DNA of 64,000 nt from Halomarina rubra (GTDB lineage Archaea > Halobacteriota > Halobacteria > Halobacteriales > Haloarculaceae): the NCBI RefSeq assembly GCF_023699475.1, contig NZ_JALXFV010000008.1, positions 751,798 through 815,797 on the forward strand. Direction: 5' to 3'. Below, in pieces: positions 17,179 to 26,605 of the stretch. The notes under the pieces are model-generated. The model saw only the letters and a list, made by a program, of their open reading frames with translations. It had not been told where the DNA came from and searched no databases. The translations under genes and the position numbers were made by a program. Numbering within the stretch: position 1 is the stretch's first letter; the number at the start of each line of letters is the position of its first letter.

Positions 17179-18093
17179 TCACGTCTCGCCGCCGGTCCTG
17201 AGGTGGAAGAACACGTACGTCTGGGCGTAGCCCGCGTAGTCGCCGCCGAAGCGCTCGCGGATGGCCCGCGAGGTCTCGGCGTAGTTCCCACCCTCGCAGT
17301 CGGGGTAGTGATCGGCGATGGCCGTCCGAATCCACGTGTCGAGGGGCACCGCTTCGAGGAAGTCCAGCGAGAACAGCGCCACGCAGTCGGCGACCTTCTC
17401 GCCGACGCCGACGAACTGTGTGAGGAACTCGCGGGCGTCCTCGTAGTCGAGGCTCCGGGCGGTGTCGGGGTGGGCCTCGCCCGTCGCGACCATCTCGGCG
17501 GTCCGGGCGACGTAGGGGGCGCGATACCCCAGACTCAGGTCCCGGAGGTCGACTTCGGTGGCCGTCGCCAACTGCTCGGGCGTGGGGAACGCGTGGTAGG
17601 TCGCGCCGTCGAACTCGACGGGCGTGCCGTACTCGCGGGCGAGGCGCTCTTGCATCCCGTGGATGCGCGAGACGCGCATCTGCGCAGAGCAGATGAACGA
17701 GACGAGACAGGGGAACGACGGGTCCCGAACGAGACGCATCCCGCGATATCGGTCGAACGCGGCGTCGAGCAGGGGGTCCTCGGGGGTGGCCGCCATGATG
17801 GCGTCGAGGTCGTCGTCCAGTCTGAGTAGTCGCACGAGGTGGTCGTGGGCGTCGACGGCGGCCTCCCACTCCAGACGACCGTCGTGCTGGCGGGCGCGGA
17901 CGACCGCGGGGGCCCCGCCGGTCACGGCTTCGGGGACGACCGTCGAGTACCACGCGTCGCCACCGTGGGCGAGGGTGTCCTCGAACATCCGGTCGTCCTC
18001 GCGCGACCAGACGTAGGTCTGGCCGCTCTCGACGGTCGCCTGCAGGTCGAACCCCCCGGGAAGCGTCTCCAGCGGTATCTCGCCCGTCTCCAT
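17179..18093 (-). CDS. ogg: OGG1-type DNA glycosylase / AP lyase
   Basis: 304 residues. OGG_N-like N-terminal domain (GGFDLQATVESGQTYVW) followed by an HhH-GPD domain. The catalytic lysine is K233 in GVGEKVADC and the catalytic aspartate D252 in VPLDTWI, matching the OGG1 arrangement for bifunctional 8-oxoguanine removal and strand nicking. The ATG at 18091-18093 gives METGEIPLETLPGGFDL; upstream in-frame codons are not conserved in character. Acts in base excision repair. Confidence 0.92.
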   Translation of the reverse strand: METGEIPLETLPGGFDLQATVESGQTYVWSREDDRMFEDTLAHGGDAWYSTVVPEAVTGGAPAVVRARQHDGRLEWEAAVDAHDHLVRLLRLDDDLDAIMAATPEDPLLDAAFDRYRGMRLVRDPSFPCLVSFICSAQMRVSRIHGMQERLAREYGTPVEFDGATYHAFPTPEQLATATEVDLRDLSLGYRAPYVARTAEMVATGEAHPDTARSLDYEDAREFLTQFVGVGEKVADCVALFSLDFLEAVPLDTWIRTAIADHYPDCEGGNYAETSRAIRERFGGDYAGYAQTYVFFHLRTGGET

Positions 18094-18173
18094 CGTCCGC
18101 CCTACGCGAGACTCCGTGTTGGCGGTTTCGAAGGCGGGCGAAGGTTCTTGCCAACGCGCGGACAAGGTGTGCT

Positions 18174-18626
18174 ATGGATTGTCGTGTCGTCGTCGAGGCC
18201 GCGGTGCCGGTGTACGACGTGGGGACCGCGGAGGAGGCCGTCCGCATCGGTATCTCCAAGACGGGTGACATGCTCAACCCGGACCTCAACTACGTCGAGA
18301 TCTCGATGGGCGAGCGCCACTGTCCGCACTGCCGGGAGGAACTCGAACCGGCGTTCGTCGCCGCCGACGAGGGGTTGGTCTCGCTCGAACTGGAGATGAC
18401 GGTGTTCAACGTCCAGGACGAGCAACACGCCTCGCGTATCGCGCGCAAGGAGATCGGCCAGCGGATGCGCAACATCCCGCTCGACGTCCTCCACGTCGAC
18501 GTGATCGAGGAGGAGGACGACGACGGCGACGACGGTAACGACGACACGGCGGTCGATTCGACGAACGAGAGCGTCACCGACGGTGGCGACATGATTCCGG
18601 ACGTCGAGGAACTCATCGAGGAGTAG
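18174..18626 (+). CDS. UPF0212 (DUF555) protein
   Basis: 150 residues. MDCRVVVEAAVPVYDV, the KTGDMLNPDLNYVEI block and the zinc-like CPHC motif (GERHCPHCREEL) match the euryarchaeal UPF0212 family. A low-complexity acidic tail follows (EEEDDDGDDGNDDTA). Function is unknown. The gene is divergent from ogg across 80 bp. Confidence 0.92.
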   Translation: MDCRVVVEAAVPVYDVGTAEEAVRIGISKTGDMLNPDLNYVEISMGERHCPHCREELEPAFVAADEGLVSLELEMTVFNVQDEQHASRIARKEIGQRMRNIPLDVLHVDVIEEEDDDGDDGNDDTAVDSTNESVTDGGDMIPDVEELIEE

Positions 18627-18781
18627 CGGCGACCGACACGACGCCCCACAGCGTTCGGCGAGATTCTACCGGTTCGGCGGGAGTCGAGCGGCGGCGCTCG
18701 GGTGGTGGCTCATGCGAGTCCCCTGCCGGCGCGAGCGTCGTCACTCGACGCCTGCTGTCGTGGGGGGACCGCGTCGAGAAC

Positions 18782-19015
18782 TCAGTCGGCGGTAGCGGAG
18801 ACCGGCTGCTCCTCTGCAGTCATCTCTCCGGTGATTCCGTCAGCCAGTGCGAAGACGGCACGTTTGTGCTCGGTCTTCGACTTGTGAATAGATGTCGGGC
18901 GAACGCCGAGTTCGTCGTAGCGCTCGTGGTCGACGTCCGTGGCGTTGGAGGCCTCGTAGTGGTTTCGTACCTGTGCAAGCAGGCCGTGAAGGTGGATGAG
19001 TTCCTGCTTTTTCAT
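18782..19015 (-). CDS. UPF0058 protein
   Basis: 77 residues: MKKQELIHLHGLLAQVRNHYE and the SIHKSKTEHKRAVFALA segment define the small archaeal UPF0058 family, predicted to be helical. Function is unknown. The ATG at 19013-19015 has a TATA box about 28-37 bp upstream, supporting this start over the longer in-frame extension. Confidence 0.92.
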   Translation of the reverse strand: MKKQELIHLHGLLAQVRNHYEASNATDVDHERYDELGVRPTSIHKSKTEHKRAVFALADGITGEMTAEEQPVSATAD

Positions 19016-19042
19016 GCTCAGAAGCGGATAACGACTGGGAGC

Positions 19043-19052
19043 ATATAGTATT
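19043..19052 (-). promoter_or_regulatory. TATA box of the UPF0058 gene
   Basis: AATACTATAT on the minus strand, centred about 31 bp before the ATG at 19015. This is a strong AT-rich island in GC-rich surroundings and suggests a leaderless transcript. Confidence 0.6.
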
Positions 19053-19181
19053 ACCCTGAGTACCGTTAGCACGTTCCGCGGATACAGGGCCTCAGAGGGC
19101 CGCAGAACACGTTTCTCGATTGAACACTCTCTCCTTCGATGATGGGGAAATTCACGTCAGAACGCCGGTCGAACGTCCTCG

Positions 19182-19364
19182 TCAGCCGAGCTGTTTCAGC
19201 GTCTCGAGGTCGTGTTCGGTCCGTGTGAACTCGGCCGTCCGGCGGGTGGCGTGACAGTTCGGACAGTTGAACGTCCGATTGTGCTCGGGCAGATCGCGGG
19301 GGGACGCCTCCCACTGTTTACCGCACTCGGGACAGAGCAGTCTCACGTACGTTTCCGTCGGCAT
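19182..19364 (-). CDS. Small zinc-ribbon protein, DUF7836-type
   Basis: 60 residues. CPECGKQW near residue 11 and CPNC near residue 34 form a four-cysteine zinc ribbon; the rest (RTAEFTRTEHDLETLKQL) is helical. It matches the haloarchaeal DUF7836 putative zinc-binding family. It stands between the UPF0058 and tfb genes, all on the minus strand. Function is unknown. Confidence 0.82.
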   Translation of the reverse strand: MPTETYVRLLCPECGKQWEASPRDLPEHNRTFNCPNCHATRRTAEFTRTEHDLETLKQLG

Positions 19365-19502
19365 ACCTCTGTGTGCGTCGGCCTGTCACAAAAGCGTTGA
19401 CCTCGCGGGGACGCCGGCCGGTGGCGTCACCGAGCCGTCGTGCGGTCGCGAGCGGTGAAGGAGAGGAGAGAGGGACCGCTCGTCGCGGCGTGCGCCAGTC
19501 CG

Positions 19503-20480
19503 TCAGTTCGTCACGGTGGTGACGTCGGCCGCTTCGAGCAGTTCCTTGTAGCGGTTGCGGATGGTGACCTCCGAGATGTTCGCCACGTCGCTGACCTGCG
19601 ACTGCGTCACCTTCTCGTTGGTGAGCAGCGCGGCGGCGTAGATGGCCGCGGCGGCCAGACCGACGGGCGACTTCCCGCTGAGCAGCCCCGCATCGCGAGC
19701 GCCCCGGAGTAGGTCACGGGCGCGACGCTCGGACTCGTCGGAGAGTTCGAGGTCGCTGGCGAACCGCGGGACGTAGCTCTCGGGGTCCGCGGGCTTGATC
19801 TCCAGATTGAGCTGTCGGATGATGTAGCGGTACGTCCGGGTCAGCTCCATCTTGTCGATGCGCGAGACCATCGTCACCTCGTCGAGCGAGCGCGGGGTTC
19901 CGGCCTGTCGCGCCGACGCGTACAGGGCGGCCGTCGCGACGCCCTCGATGGAGCGTCCCGGCAGGAGGTCCTCGCTGAGTGCGCGGCGGTAGATGACGCT
20001 CGCGGTCTCCCGGACGTTCTCGGGGAGGCCGAGCGCACTCGCCATGCGGTCGATCTCGCCGAGCGCCTGCTTGAGGTTGCGCTCCTTCGAGTCGCGGGTG
20101 CGGAACCGCTCGTTCCACGTGCGCAATCGCTGCATCTTCGCACGCTGGCGCGAGGACAGCGCCCGTCCGTAGGCGTCCTTGTCCTGCCAGCCGATGTTCG
20201 TCGACAGTCCGTTGTCGTGCATCATGTTCGTCGTCGGCGCACCGACGCGGGACTTGCTGTCCTTCTCGCTGGCGTCGAACGCGCGCCACTCGGGGCCGCG
20301 GTCGACGGCGTCCTCCTCGACGACGAGACCGCAGTCCTGACAGACCGTCTCGCCGTGTTCGCTGTCGCTGACGAGGCGGCCGCTGCACTCGGGGCAGGTC
20401 CGTACCGCCTCCTGTTCTTCCTGTTCGGCCTCCGCCTCGGCCATCTCCTCGGTGTACGTTCGTATCGTTGTGTCACTCAT
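19503..20480 (-). CDS. tfb: Transcription initiation factor TFB
   Basis: 325 residues. An N-terminal zinc ribbon (CPEC...CQDC), the B-finger/linker region (RGPEWRAFDASEKDSKSRVGAPT) and two cyclin-like repeats ending in the helix-turn-helix that contacts the BRE (SQVSDVANISEVTIRNRYKEL). TFB recruits RNA polymerase to TBP-bound promoters. Haloarchaea usually have several TFBs; which paralogue this is cannot be told here. The first 25 residues are an acidic/Gln extension. Confidence 0.96.
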   Translation of the reverse strand: MSDTTIRTYTEEMAEAEAEQEEQEAVRTCPECSGRLVSDSEHGETVCQDCGLVVEEDAVDRGPEWRAFDASEKDSKSRVGAPTTNMMHDNGLSTNIGWQDKDAYGRALSSRQRAKMQRLRTWNERFRTRDSKERNLKQALGEIDRMASALGLPENVRETASVIYRRALSEDLLPGRSIEGVATAALYASARQAGTPRSLDEVTMVSRIDKMELTRTYRYIIRQLNLEIKPADPESYVPRFASDLELSDESERRARDLLRGARDAGLLSGKSPVGLAAAAIYAAALLTNEKVTQSQVSDVANISEVTIRNRYKELLEAADVTTVTN

Positions 20481-20792
20481 GATAGGACTGGTGCACGCCG
20501 TCGGCCGAGTGCGGGAACCACCCCTCGGCAGCGGCGCGTCTTCACTCTTAGTTAGCCCGCAAACTATTTAAAGTTGTCGCAGCCATCGAAGGTGAAATCG
20601 GCGTATGTGACCGTCACGGCGCGGATATTGTGATACGTGCCACCACGCCGACCGACCCGGCAGAGAATATAACGTTTCCGCATCGTTCGTCACCGCGTCG
20701 AGTCGTGACCAACGTTTATCACCCTGACCGCTGTGACGACTAGTAATCAACCGTGCCCGGCCGCCGTGCGTGCCGTGTTCGACCAGGAAACC
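20481..20792. promoter_or_regulatory. Divergent promoter region between tfb and an HTH-10 regulator
   Basis: 312 bp with no gene. AT-rich islands in an otherwise GC-rich stretch include TATTTAAA at 20565-20572, AGAATATAACG near 20661-20671, CGTTTATCAC near 20713-20722 and GACTAGTAATC near 20737. The first, read on the minus strand, is the likely tfb TATA box with a leader of about 60 nt; the later ones may serve the HTH gene. The assignment of each box is tentative. Confidence 0.5.
20565..20572 (-). promoter_or_regulatory. Probable TATA box of tfb
   Basis: TTTAAATA on the minus strand, about 85 bp before the tfb ATG. The distance implies a leader of roughly 55-60 nt, longer than the haloarchaeal norm, which may allow post-transcriptional control. 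Confidence 0.5.
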
Positions 20793-21473
20793 ATGACAAC
20801 AATCGCAGAACTCGGTCTGCCAGCGGAATCGTTCGCCCTCAGCGAGGCGTTCACGCAGTGTCCGGACCTCCGTATCGACGTGCTCCAGGGGGTCGCCCAC
20901 AACACGACGGGGCTCTCGAACCTCGTCTGGGTGGAGACGGGCGACGTCGACGCCGCCGACGCGGCGTTGAAAGACGACAGCACCGTCTCGGACGTCGAGA
21001 TGCTCGGCGACATCGACGGGAAGTGGCTCTACACGATGCAGTGGAAGACCCCCGTTTCGGTGGCGCTCGCCGTCCTCTTGGAGGACGCGACGATGCTCGG
21101 CGCGACCGGCGACGACGACGGCTGGTCGTTCCGGGTACTGTTCCCGAAACGCAACGCGCTGTCCATCGCGGCGAGCGTCTTCGAGCAGTACGACGTCAAC
21201 CTCCGTATCGAGCGCATCTACGAACTGGGCACGGGCGGCGAACACGGCGAGTACGACCTCACCGACGAGCAACGCGAGGCGCTCGAAGCCGCGTTGGAGA
21301 AGGGCTACTTCAAGGTCCCGCGGGACACGACGCTCGGCTCTATCGCCGACGACCTCGGAATCTCCCACCAAGCGCTCTCCGAACGCCTCCGGCGGGCCAA
21401 CGAGATTCTCGCCGAGGTGGCGATTCAGCCGCCACGGAGCAGCGAAGAACAGGAACTCCCACAGGACGACTGA
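20793..21473 (+). CDS. Bacterio-opsin activator-type HTH (HTH-10) regulator
   Basis: 226 residues. An N-terminal sensor-like region with no PAS or GAF signature is followed by a C-terminal HTH-10 domain: LTDEQREALEAALEKGYFKVPRDTTLGSIADDLGISHQALSERLRRA. This domain is the haloarchaeal/Bat type. The signal and targets are unknown. The ATG at 20793 is chosen because the preceding 20 in-frame codons lack family character. It is divergent from tfb across a 312-bp promoter-rich gap. Confidence 0.88.
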   Translation: MTTIAELGLPAESFALSEAFTQCPDLRIDVLQGVAHNTTGLSNLVWVETGDVDAADAALKDDSTVSDVEMLGDIDGKWLYTMQWKTPVSVALAVLLEDATMLGATGDDDGWSFRVLFPKRNALSIAASVFEQYDVNLRIERIYELGTGGEHGEYDLTDEQREALEAALEKGYFKVPRDTTLGSIADDLGISHQALSERLRRANEILAEVAIQPPRSSEEQELPQDD

Positions 21474-21542
21474 CCGTCGCCAGAGCCGAGACGGCCGAGA
21501 CGGATAGAACGGCCGGGATGGCAAGGGCGGACGACGAGCGAC

Positions 21543-21827
21543 TCAGACCGTGAACAGGTGACCTTCTTCGGGCACGGCGAACACGCCGAGCCGAGCCCCC
21601 GCGTCGAGCCACGCGTGCCCGTAGGAGAACGAGGCGAGCGCGTTCACCCAGTCGTCCTCCTCCCGGAAGTGCCGACCGTCCTCCAGGTACGACGACGCCA
21701 TCTCCTCGAACTCCAGGGCCGCCTCGTGTAGCGGCGTCCCCTCCTGGGGGGCGATGCTCGCGGCGTCGAGCGCCTCGCTCAACAGGCGTTCGTAGCGGTC
21801 GGCCTTCTCGTGTAGGTCGGCGGCCAT
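21543..21827 (-). CDS. DUF357 family protein
   Basis: 94 residues, all helical: HEKADRYERLLSEALDA, the EEMASSYLEDGRHFREEDDWVNALASFSYGHAWLDAGARLGVF block. This is the archaeal DUF357 family of short helical proteins of unknown function. It lies 68 bp downstream of the cysteine-desulfurase-like gene on the same strand, so it may be in one transcript. Confidence 0.88.
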   Translation of the reverse strand: MAADLHEKADRYERLLSEALDAASIAPQEGTPLHEAALEFEEMASSYLEDGRHFREEDDWVNALASFSYGHAWLDAGARLGVFAVPEEGHLFTV

Positions 21828-21895
21828 ACGCCCCGCTCGACGGCCGGCGGCAAGACGACTGCGACTCGGTACGCACCGTCGGCTTCTGGGCCTCC

Positions 21896-22993
21896 TCAGA
21901 GCGCGGCGAGCAGCGCGTCGACCTCTTCGCGGGTGTTGTAGGCGTGGACCGACGCACGCACCGCGCCGGAGGGGAGCGCCCGGATGTAGAGGTCCTCGGC
22001 CGCCAGTCGTTCGACGAGCGCTTCGGAGTCCTCGTCGTCGGGCGAGAACGCCACCAGCCCCGTCTCCGGGTCGGCAGGGCCGAGGACGCGCTCGCCGAGA
22101 CCGTCGGCGAGGCGGGCGGCGAGGTCGTGAATGCGGCGCTCGATGCGGTCGGTCCCGAGTTCGTCGTGGAGGTCCATCGCCGCGACCGCACCCGCGTACG
22201 GCCCCACGTTCGTCGTTCCGACCTCGAAGCGCGCCGCGCCGCGTTTCAACTCCGGGTCGGGACTCGACGGGTCCACGACGCTCCGGTACCCGACTTGGAC
22301 GGGGTCGGTGGTCACGTCCTCGCGGACGACGAGGAATCCCGCCCCCCACGGACCGAGCAGCCACTTGTGACACGCGCCGACGACGTACTCCGCGTTCCAC
22401 GCGGTGCAGTCGAGGTCGGTCTGGCCCACGGACTGCACGGCGTCGACCAGCACCTCGGCCCCGTGGTCGTGGGCCGTCTCGACGAGGTCGGCGACCGGCC
22501 ACTTCGTCCCGTGGGTCCACGTGATGGAGTTGAAACAGACCAGTCGAGCGTCGGAGACCGCCCGCTCGTACGCCTGGCGGTCCACGCGGCCGGCTTCGGT
22601 CTCCAGGACGCGCACCTCGACGCCCTGCTCACGGAGGTTCCACCACGGGAGGATACCCGCCGAGTGTTCGAGGTCCGTCCGAACGACGACGTCGCCCGGT
22701 TCCCAGTCGATGCTGGCGGCGATTCGGGCGATGCCGTCCGCCGTCGAGTGGGTCAGCGCCAGTTCGTCGGTCGACGCGCCGAGGAACTCCGCGAACCGCT
22801 CGCGACAGTCCTCGAACGCTTCGAACGCGACCGGGTAGCAGCCGTCGCCGGTCGGGGCGTCGGTCTCGTGACCGCGGACCGCCGCACACGTCGCGTCCAG
22901 CACGGACCGTGGGGACGGTCCCGACGCCCCCGCGTTGAAGTACGCACCGTCGTCGAGCGCCGGAATCGACGCTCTGAGCTCCTCGGGAGTCAC
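21896..22993 (-). CDS. Aminotransferase class V / cysteine desulfurase-like protein
   Basis: 365 residues, PLP fold type I. The PLP lysine lies in VVGACHKWLLGPWGAGFL, and the aspartate-containing strand VLVDAVQSVGQ precedes it. The conserved Cys loop of SufS desulfurases is not evident, so this may be a kynureninase/isopenicillin-epimerase-like class V enzyme rather than a true desulfurase. I chose GTG 22991-22993, which begins TPEELRASIPALDDGAYFNAGASGP; a longer GTG form to 23056 adds only basic, unconserved residues. Confidence 0.85.
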   Translation of the reverse strand: MTPEELRASIPALDDGAYFNAGASGPSPRSVLDATCAAVRGHETDAPTGDGCYPVAFEAFEDCRERFAEFLGASTDELALTHSTADGIARIAASIDWEPGDVVVRTDLEHSAGILPWWNLREQGVEVRVLETEAGRVDRQAYERAVSDARLVCFNSITWTHGTKWPVADLVETAHDHGAEVLVDAVQSVGQTDLDCTAWNAEYVVGACHKWLLGPWGAGFLVVREDVTTDPVQVGYRSVVDPSSPDPELKRGAARFEVGTTNVGPYAGAVAAMDLHDELGTDRIERRIHDLAARLADGLGERVLGPADPETGLVAFSPDDEDSEALVERLAAEDLYIRALPSGAVRASVHAYNTREEVDALLAAL

Positions 22994-23125
22994 GGTCGCA
23001 GTGCGAGCGCGAGGAGCAAACGCGTTGTGCCGCCGGGGCGCGACACCTGTTGACACATCAACAGGCTGGCGCGGTGTCTACACTCGTGCGCAAGCTACAA
23101 AGCCGAAAAGTCAGTATCACCGGTA

Positions 23126-24175
23126 ATGACGGAGACGACCCATCGGAGGCTCATCGTCGCGGGGTCGGGCATCGCCGGCCTCTCGGCGGCCATCTACGCG
23201 GCGCGCTCGAACAACGACCCGCTGGTGTTCGAGGGGACCGAACCGGGCGGCCAACTGACGCTGACGACGGACGTGGCGAACTACCCCGGCTTTCCCGAGG
23301 GCATCAGCGGCCCCGAACTCGTCCAGAACATGAAAGCGCAGGCGACGCAGTTCGGTGCGGAGGTCGAACACGGCGTCGTCGAGCGCGTCGTCCGTCGGGA
23401 CGACGACACGTTCCACGTCACGATGAAGAACGGCGACGAGTACACCGCCGACGCGTTCGTCGCCGCCTCCGGCGCGAGCGCACGGACCCTCGGCGTCCCC
23501 GGCGAGGACCTGCTGATGGGGTACGGTGTCTCGACCTGTGCGACCTGTGACGGCGCGTTCTTCCGCGACGAGGACATGCTCGTCGTCGGCGGGGGCGACG
23601 CCGCGATGGAGGAGGCGACGTTCCTCACGAAGTTCGCGGACACCGTCTACATCGCCCACCGCCGCGAGGAGTTCCGTGCCGAGGACTACTGGATCGACCG
23701 CGTGCAAGAGAAGGTCGAGGCCGGCGACATCGAGATTCTGAAGAACACCGAACTGCTCGAGATTCACGGCTCGCAGGCCGAGGGCGTCGACCACGTCACG
23801 CTCGTCGAGAACGAGTCGGGCCACCCGAGCGACGAGCTAGACGACCCCGACACCCGACAGTACGAGTTCGACGTCGGTGCGGTGTTCCTCGCCATCGGCC
23901 ACACGCCGAACACCGAGTTCCTCGCCGAGACGGGCGTCGAACTCGACGACCAGGGCTACATCCTCGCGAAGGGCGGGCGCGACGGCGGCCAGACCGCCAC
24001 GGCCGTCCCCGGCCTGTTCGGGGCGGGCGACGTCGTCGACCACCACTACCAGCAGGCCGCCACCGCCGGCGGCATGGGCGTGAAGGCCGCTCTCGACGCC
24101 GACGACTACCTCGAACAACTCGGGCGGGCGGGCACCGAAGGCGCGGAGACCGTCGAAGCGCAGAGCGACGACTGA
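23126..24175 (+). CDS. trxB: Thioredoxin reductase (NAD(P)/FAD-dependent)
   Basis: 349 residues. FAD motif VAGSGIAGLSAAIYAAR, redox-active CATC at residues 138-141, NAD(P) motif VVGGGDAAMEEA and the C-terminal FAD motif GLFGAGDV. It reduces thioredoxin-type proteins in the cytoplasm. The C-terminal 15 residues are an acidic extension. It is the first gene of a plus-strand pair with the RlaP-like gene, 54 bp apart. Confidence 0.95.
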   Translation: MTETTHRRLIVAGSGIAGLSAAIYAARSNNDPLVFEGTEPGGQLTLTTDVANYPGFPEGISGPELVQNMKAQATQFGAEVEHGVVERVVRRDDDTFHVTMKNGDEYTADAFVAASGASARTLGVPGEDLLMGYGVSTCATCDGAFFRDEDMLVVGGGDAAMEEATFLTKFADTVYIAHRREEFRAEDYWIDRVQEKVEAGDIEILKNTELLEIHGSQAEGVDHVTLVENESGHPSDELDDPDTRQYEFDVGAVFLAIGHTPNTEFLAETGVELDDQGYILAKGGRDGGQTATAVPGLFGAGDVVDHHYQQAATAGGMGVKAALDADDYLEQLGRAGTEGAETVEAQSDD

Positions 24176-24229
24176 GCCCCTCACACGGCACCCTCGCGGT
24201 CTACGTAGCTCCTCTCGACGCCCAACACC

Positions 24230-25132
24230 ATGACAGCCGCCGGGCCACCCGAACTCGACGACCTGCTCGACGACGTCGCCGCCGACCACGAGCTGACGGT
24301 CCTCGCGGCCAGAGACGTCGGTTCGCGGGCGTGGAACCTCGCTAGCGAATCGAGCGACTACGACGTGGGCTTCCTGTTCCGTCAGGAGCCGATGGACTAC
24401 GTCACGCTCGACGGGACCGTCTCGACGGTCCACGACGAACGTGGCGAGGTCGAGGTCCGAGGCTGGAACGTCACCCGTTTCGCCGAGTTGCTCGTCGACT
24501 CGAACCCGACCACACTGGAGTTCCTCCACTCGCCGCTCCGGTACCGCGAGCACGACGCGCTGGCGGCGCTGGAAGCCGACGTCGCCGACCAGTTCCGACC
24601 GATCGGCGTCTACCACCACTACCGCTCGCTGGCGGCCCGACAGTACCACAAGTACCTCCAGCGCCGACTGCTCGTCCACGGCGACCCCGAGTACGAGATC
24701 GTCGACGAGACCGACGAGGAGTGGGTCGTCGAACCGCTCGGCGGTGAGCGCGGGGACGACGTCGAGGTGACTCGACTCCCGAAAGACGACGAGCGCTACG
24801 CGACCGGCGCGGTCGACAGGACCGTCAAGCGTAACCTGTACGTGATTCGTGGCGTGCTCTCCGCGGAGTACGTGCGCGACACCCACGAGTTCCCGACGCT
24901 CGACTTCCCCGCGTTCGTCAAGCAGGAGCAGACGCGACTGGGAGACGACTACGACGCGGTCCGTGACCTCGTCGCGCGGAAGCGAGCAGGCGAGGGCGAC
25001 GCCGTCGTCGGCGACGTGTTCGGTCGCGAGCGAGTGGTGCTCTCGGCCGACATCGACCCCGAGGTCCACGGCGTCCGGGGCATCACGAAGGAGCGAGCCA
25101 ACGCGTTCGTCCGTGAGACGTTCGACGCGTAA
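24230..25132 (+). CDS. RlaP-like nucleotidyltransferase (COG3541)
   Basis: 300 residues. The nucleotidyltransferase core DVGSRAWNLASESSDYDVGFLF gives the GS...D.D metal-binding pattern, and a helical C-terminal region (YHHYRSLAARQYHKYL) is typical of RlaP. The family is associated with RNA ligase/RNA repair genes in bacteria; no ligase is present here. Substrate unknown. It is downstream of trxB on the same strand. Confidence 0.88.
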   Translation: MTAAGPPELDDLLDDVAADHELTVLAARDVGSRAWNLASESSDYDVGFLFRQEPMDYVTLDGTVSTVHDERGEVEVRGWNVTRFAELLVDSNPTTLEFLHSPLRYREHDALAALEADVADQFRPIGVYHHYRSLAARQYHKYLQRRLLVHGDPEYEIVDETDEEWVVEPLGGERGDDVEVTRLPKDDERYATGAVDRTVKRNLYVIRGVLSAEYVRDTHEFPTLDFPAFVKQEQTRLGDDYDAVRDLVARKRAGEGDAVVGDVFGRERVVLSADIDPEVHGVRGITKERANAFVRETFDA

Positions 25133-26512
25133 TCACAGGTACTCGAAGTCGCTCGTACTCCCGGAGAACCCGGCGCGTTCGTGCGCCCACTCGAACGGTT
25201 CGTGGCGCTTCTCGGCGAGGAACTCGACGATGCGCTCGCCGACGTTCTCGCCGTACAGTTCGGGACCGGAGCCGAGTCGGTCGCGGACCGCGTCGGTCTC
25301 GTAGACGTACTCGACGGTCTCGAACATCGACTCGCCGTCGGCGGGCGGGACGAGCAGGTTGGAGTTGGCCTCGAACACCGTCTCCGGGCGGTCGGTGTTG
25401 AACCGTGCGGTGAGACAGTGGGCCTCCTCGATGTGGTTCAACTCCTCTTGCATGCTCCCGGAGTCGGTGAGTTCGGCGAAACACTGCCCCGAGCGCAGGA
25501 ACTCGTAGACGTGGGCGTGGCGCTTCCAGAGACCGGTGAACAGGAAGTTGTCGTGCTCGTCGTCCAGACGGAGGAGCCTCTCGCGGAGGCCGTAGTTCTC
25601 CAGCGCCCGTCTTGTCGCGGTGAGTTCGAGGAAGTTGACGTTGTAGTCGGCTTCGACCAGTCGAATCACGCAGTCGACGATGGCGCGGAAGCGGTCGGGC
25701 AGCAGGTTCGCCCGGCGGTGGACGTCGACGCGAATCCAGTCGTCGCGCTCCTCCAGCACGGGGTAGACGTCGAAGACGGACTCGCCGTCGACGTTCGACT
25801 TCATCTCGATGGCGTCGACGACGCTGTTGCCGACGACGGGGATGCGCTCGACACCGCCGACGGACTCGGGGTAGCCCTCGTTCACGAGGTGCTCGCGGTT
25901 GAGGTCCGTGGGTGCGAAGTGGTACATCGCGGCGGCACTGCCGACGAACGTGTCGTACTGCTCGGGGAACGGTTCGGAGCGCTCGATGTGCCAGTCACCG
26001 TCCCACTGCTCGCGGACGAACGCCGCAGGGTCGCCGTGAGCGGCGTAGTCGGGAGCCATCGACCGCAGGCCAGCCTCGTTGTGCGCGACCAGTTGGTTGG
26101 TGGCGAACAGCCACGCCTGGGGGACGATGCCCGCCGCGAGCGTGTCGCCGTGGACGAGCGGGAGGACGGTCTTCTCGGGGTACTCGCTCGCGAGGTGGTC
26201 GGTGAACGCCTCGATTTCGGTCATCAGCGAGGCGGTCTTCTCGCTGAGACCGCCGCGGACGCCGAGGTCGACCGCGATGTGGTCTTCGAGGTCGTACTCG
26301 ACGAGGCCGTGGCCGAGCACGTCGTCGTAGTGCTGACCGGTGTGGAGGACGAAACACGGGACGTCCTGCTCGCGGGCGGCGGCGACGACCGGGGCCTGCT
26401 TGTAGAAGTCCGGTTTGGTCGCCGTCACCACCGCGAGGACGAACTCCCCCGACTCGCCGGCCTCCATCTGCCGGGCGAGTCGGTCCTCGTAGACCTGCTG
26501 ACGCGTATCCAT
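25133..26512 (-). CDS. UDP-N-acetylglucosamine 2-epimerase-like protein (WecB family)
   Basis: 459 residues, longer than canonical WecB (about 375). N-terminal VVTATKPDFYKQAPVVAAAREQ, the LHTGQHYDDVL strand, PLVHGDTLAAG, DVHRRANLLPDRF and the TDSGSMQEE motif in the second Rossmann lobe all fit GT-B-type epimerases. It would convert UDP-GlcNAc to UDP-ManNAc for surface glycans. The extra length lies between residues 150 and 220 and may indicate a different sugar substrate. The ATG at 26510-26512 is used. Confidence 0.86.
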   Translation of the reverse strand: MDTRQQVYEDRLARQMEAGESGEFVLAVVTATKPDFYKQAPVVAAAREQDVPCFVLHTGQHYDDVLGHGLVEYDLEDHIAVDLGVRGGLSEKTASLMTEIEAFTDHLASEYPEKTVLPLVHGDTLAAGIVPQAWLFATNQLVAHNEAGLRSMAPDYAAHGDPAAFVREQWDGDWHIERSEPFPEQYDTFVGSAAAMYHFAPTDLNREHLVNEGYPESVGGVERIPVVGNSVVDAIEMKSNVDGESVFDVYPVLEERDDWIRVDVHRRANLLPDRFRAIVDCVIRLVEADYNVNFLELTATRRALENYGLRERLLRLDDEHDNFLFTGLWKRHAHVYEFLRSGQCFAELTDSGSMQEELNHIEEAHCLTARFNTDRPETVFEANSNLLVPPADGESMFETVEYVYETDAVRDRLGSGPELYGENVGERIVEFLAEKRHEPFEWAHERAGFSGSTSDFEYL

Positions 26513-26535
26513 GTCACGACCACCACGAGTCGTTT

Positions 26536-26543
26536 CTAAGTAC
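26536..26543 (-). promoter_or_regulatory. TATA-like element for the WecB-like gene
   Basis: GTACTTAG on the minus strand, centred about 27 bp upstream of the ATG at 26512. Spacing fits a haloarchaeal leaderless promoter. Confidence 0.4.
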
Positions 26544-26605
26544 CTTTCCCTTCGGTCTGCGGGTCGAACGCACACTGCTTTACGTCTCGCTCACCGACGG
26601 CGGGT

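Noticed and set aside
15565..17829. A 754-codon open frame on the plus strand opposite nnr, acylphosphatase and the glycosylase
   Set aside because: It is the antisense shadow of three well-supported minus-strand genes. Long antisense frames are expected at this GC content, and the translation has no domain motif.
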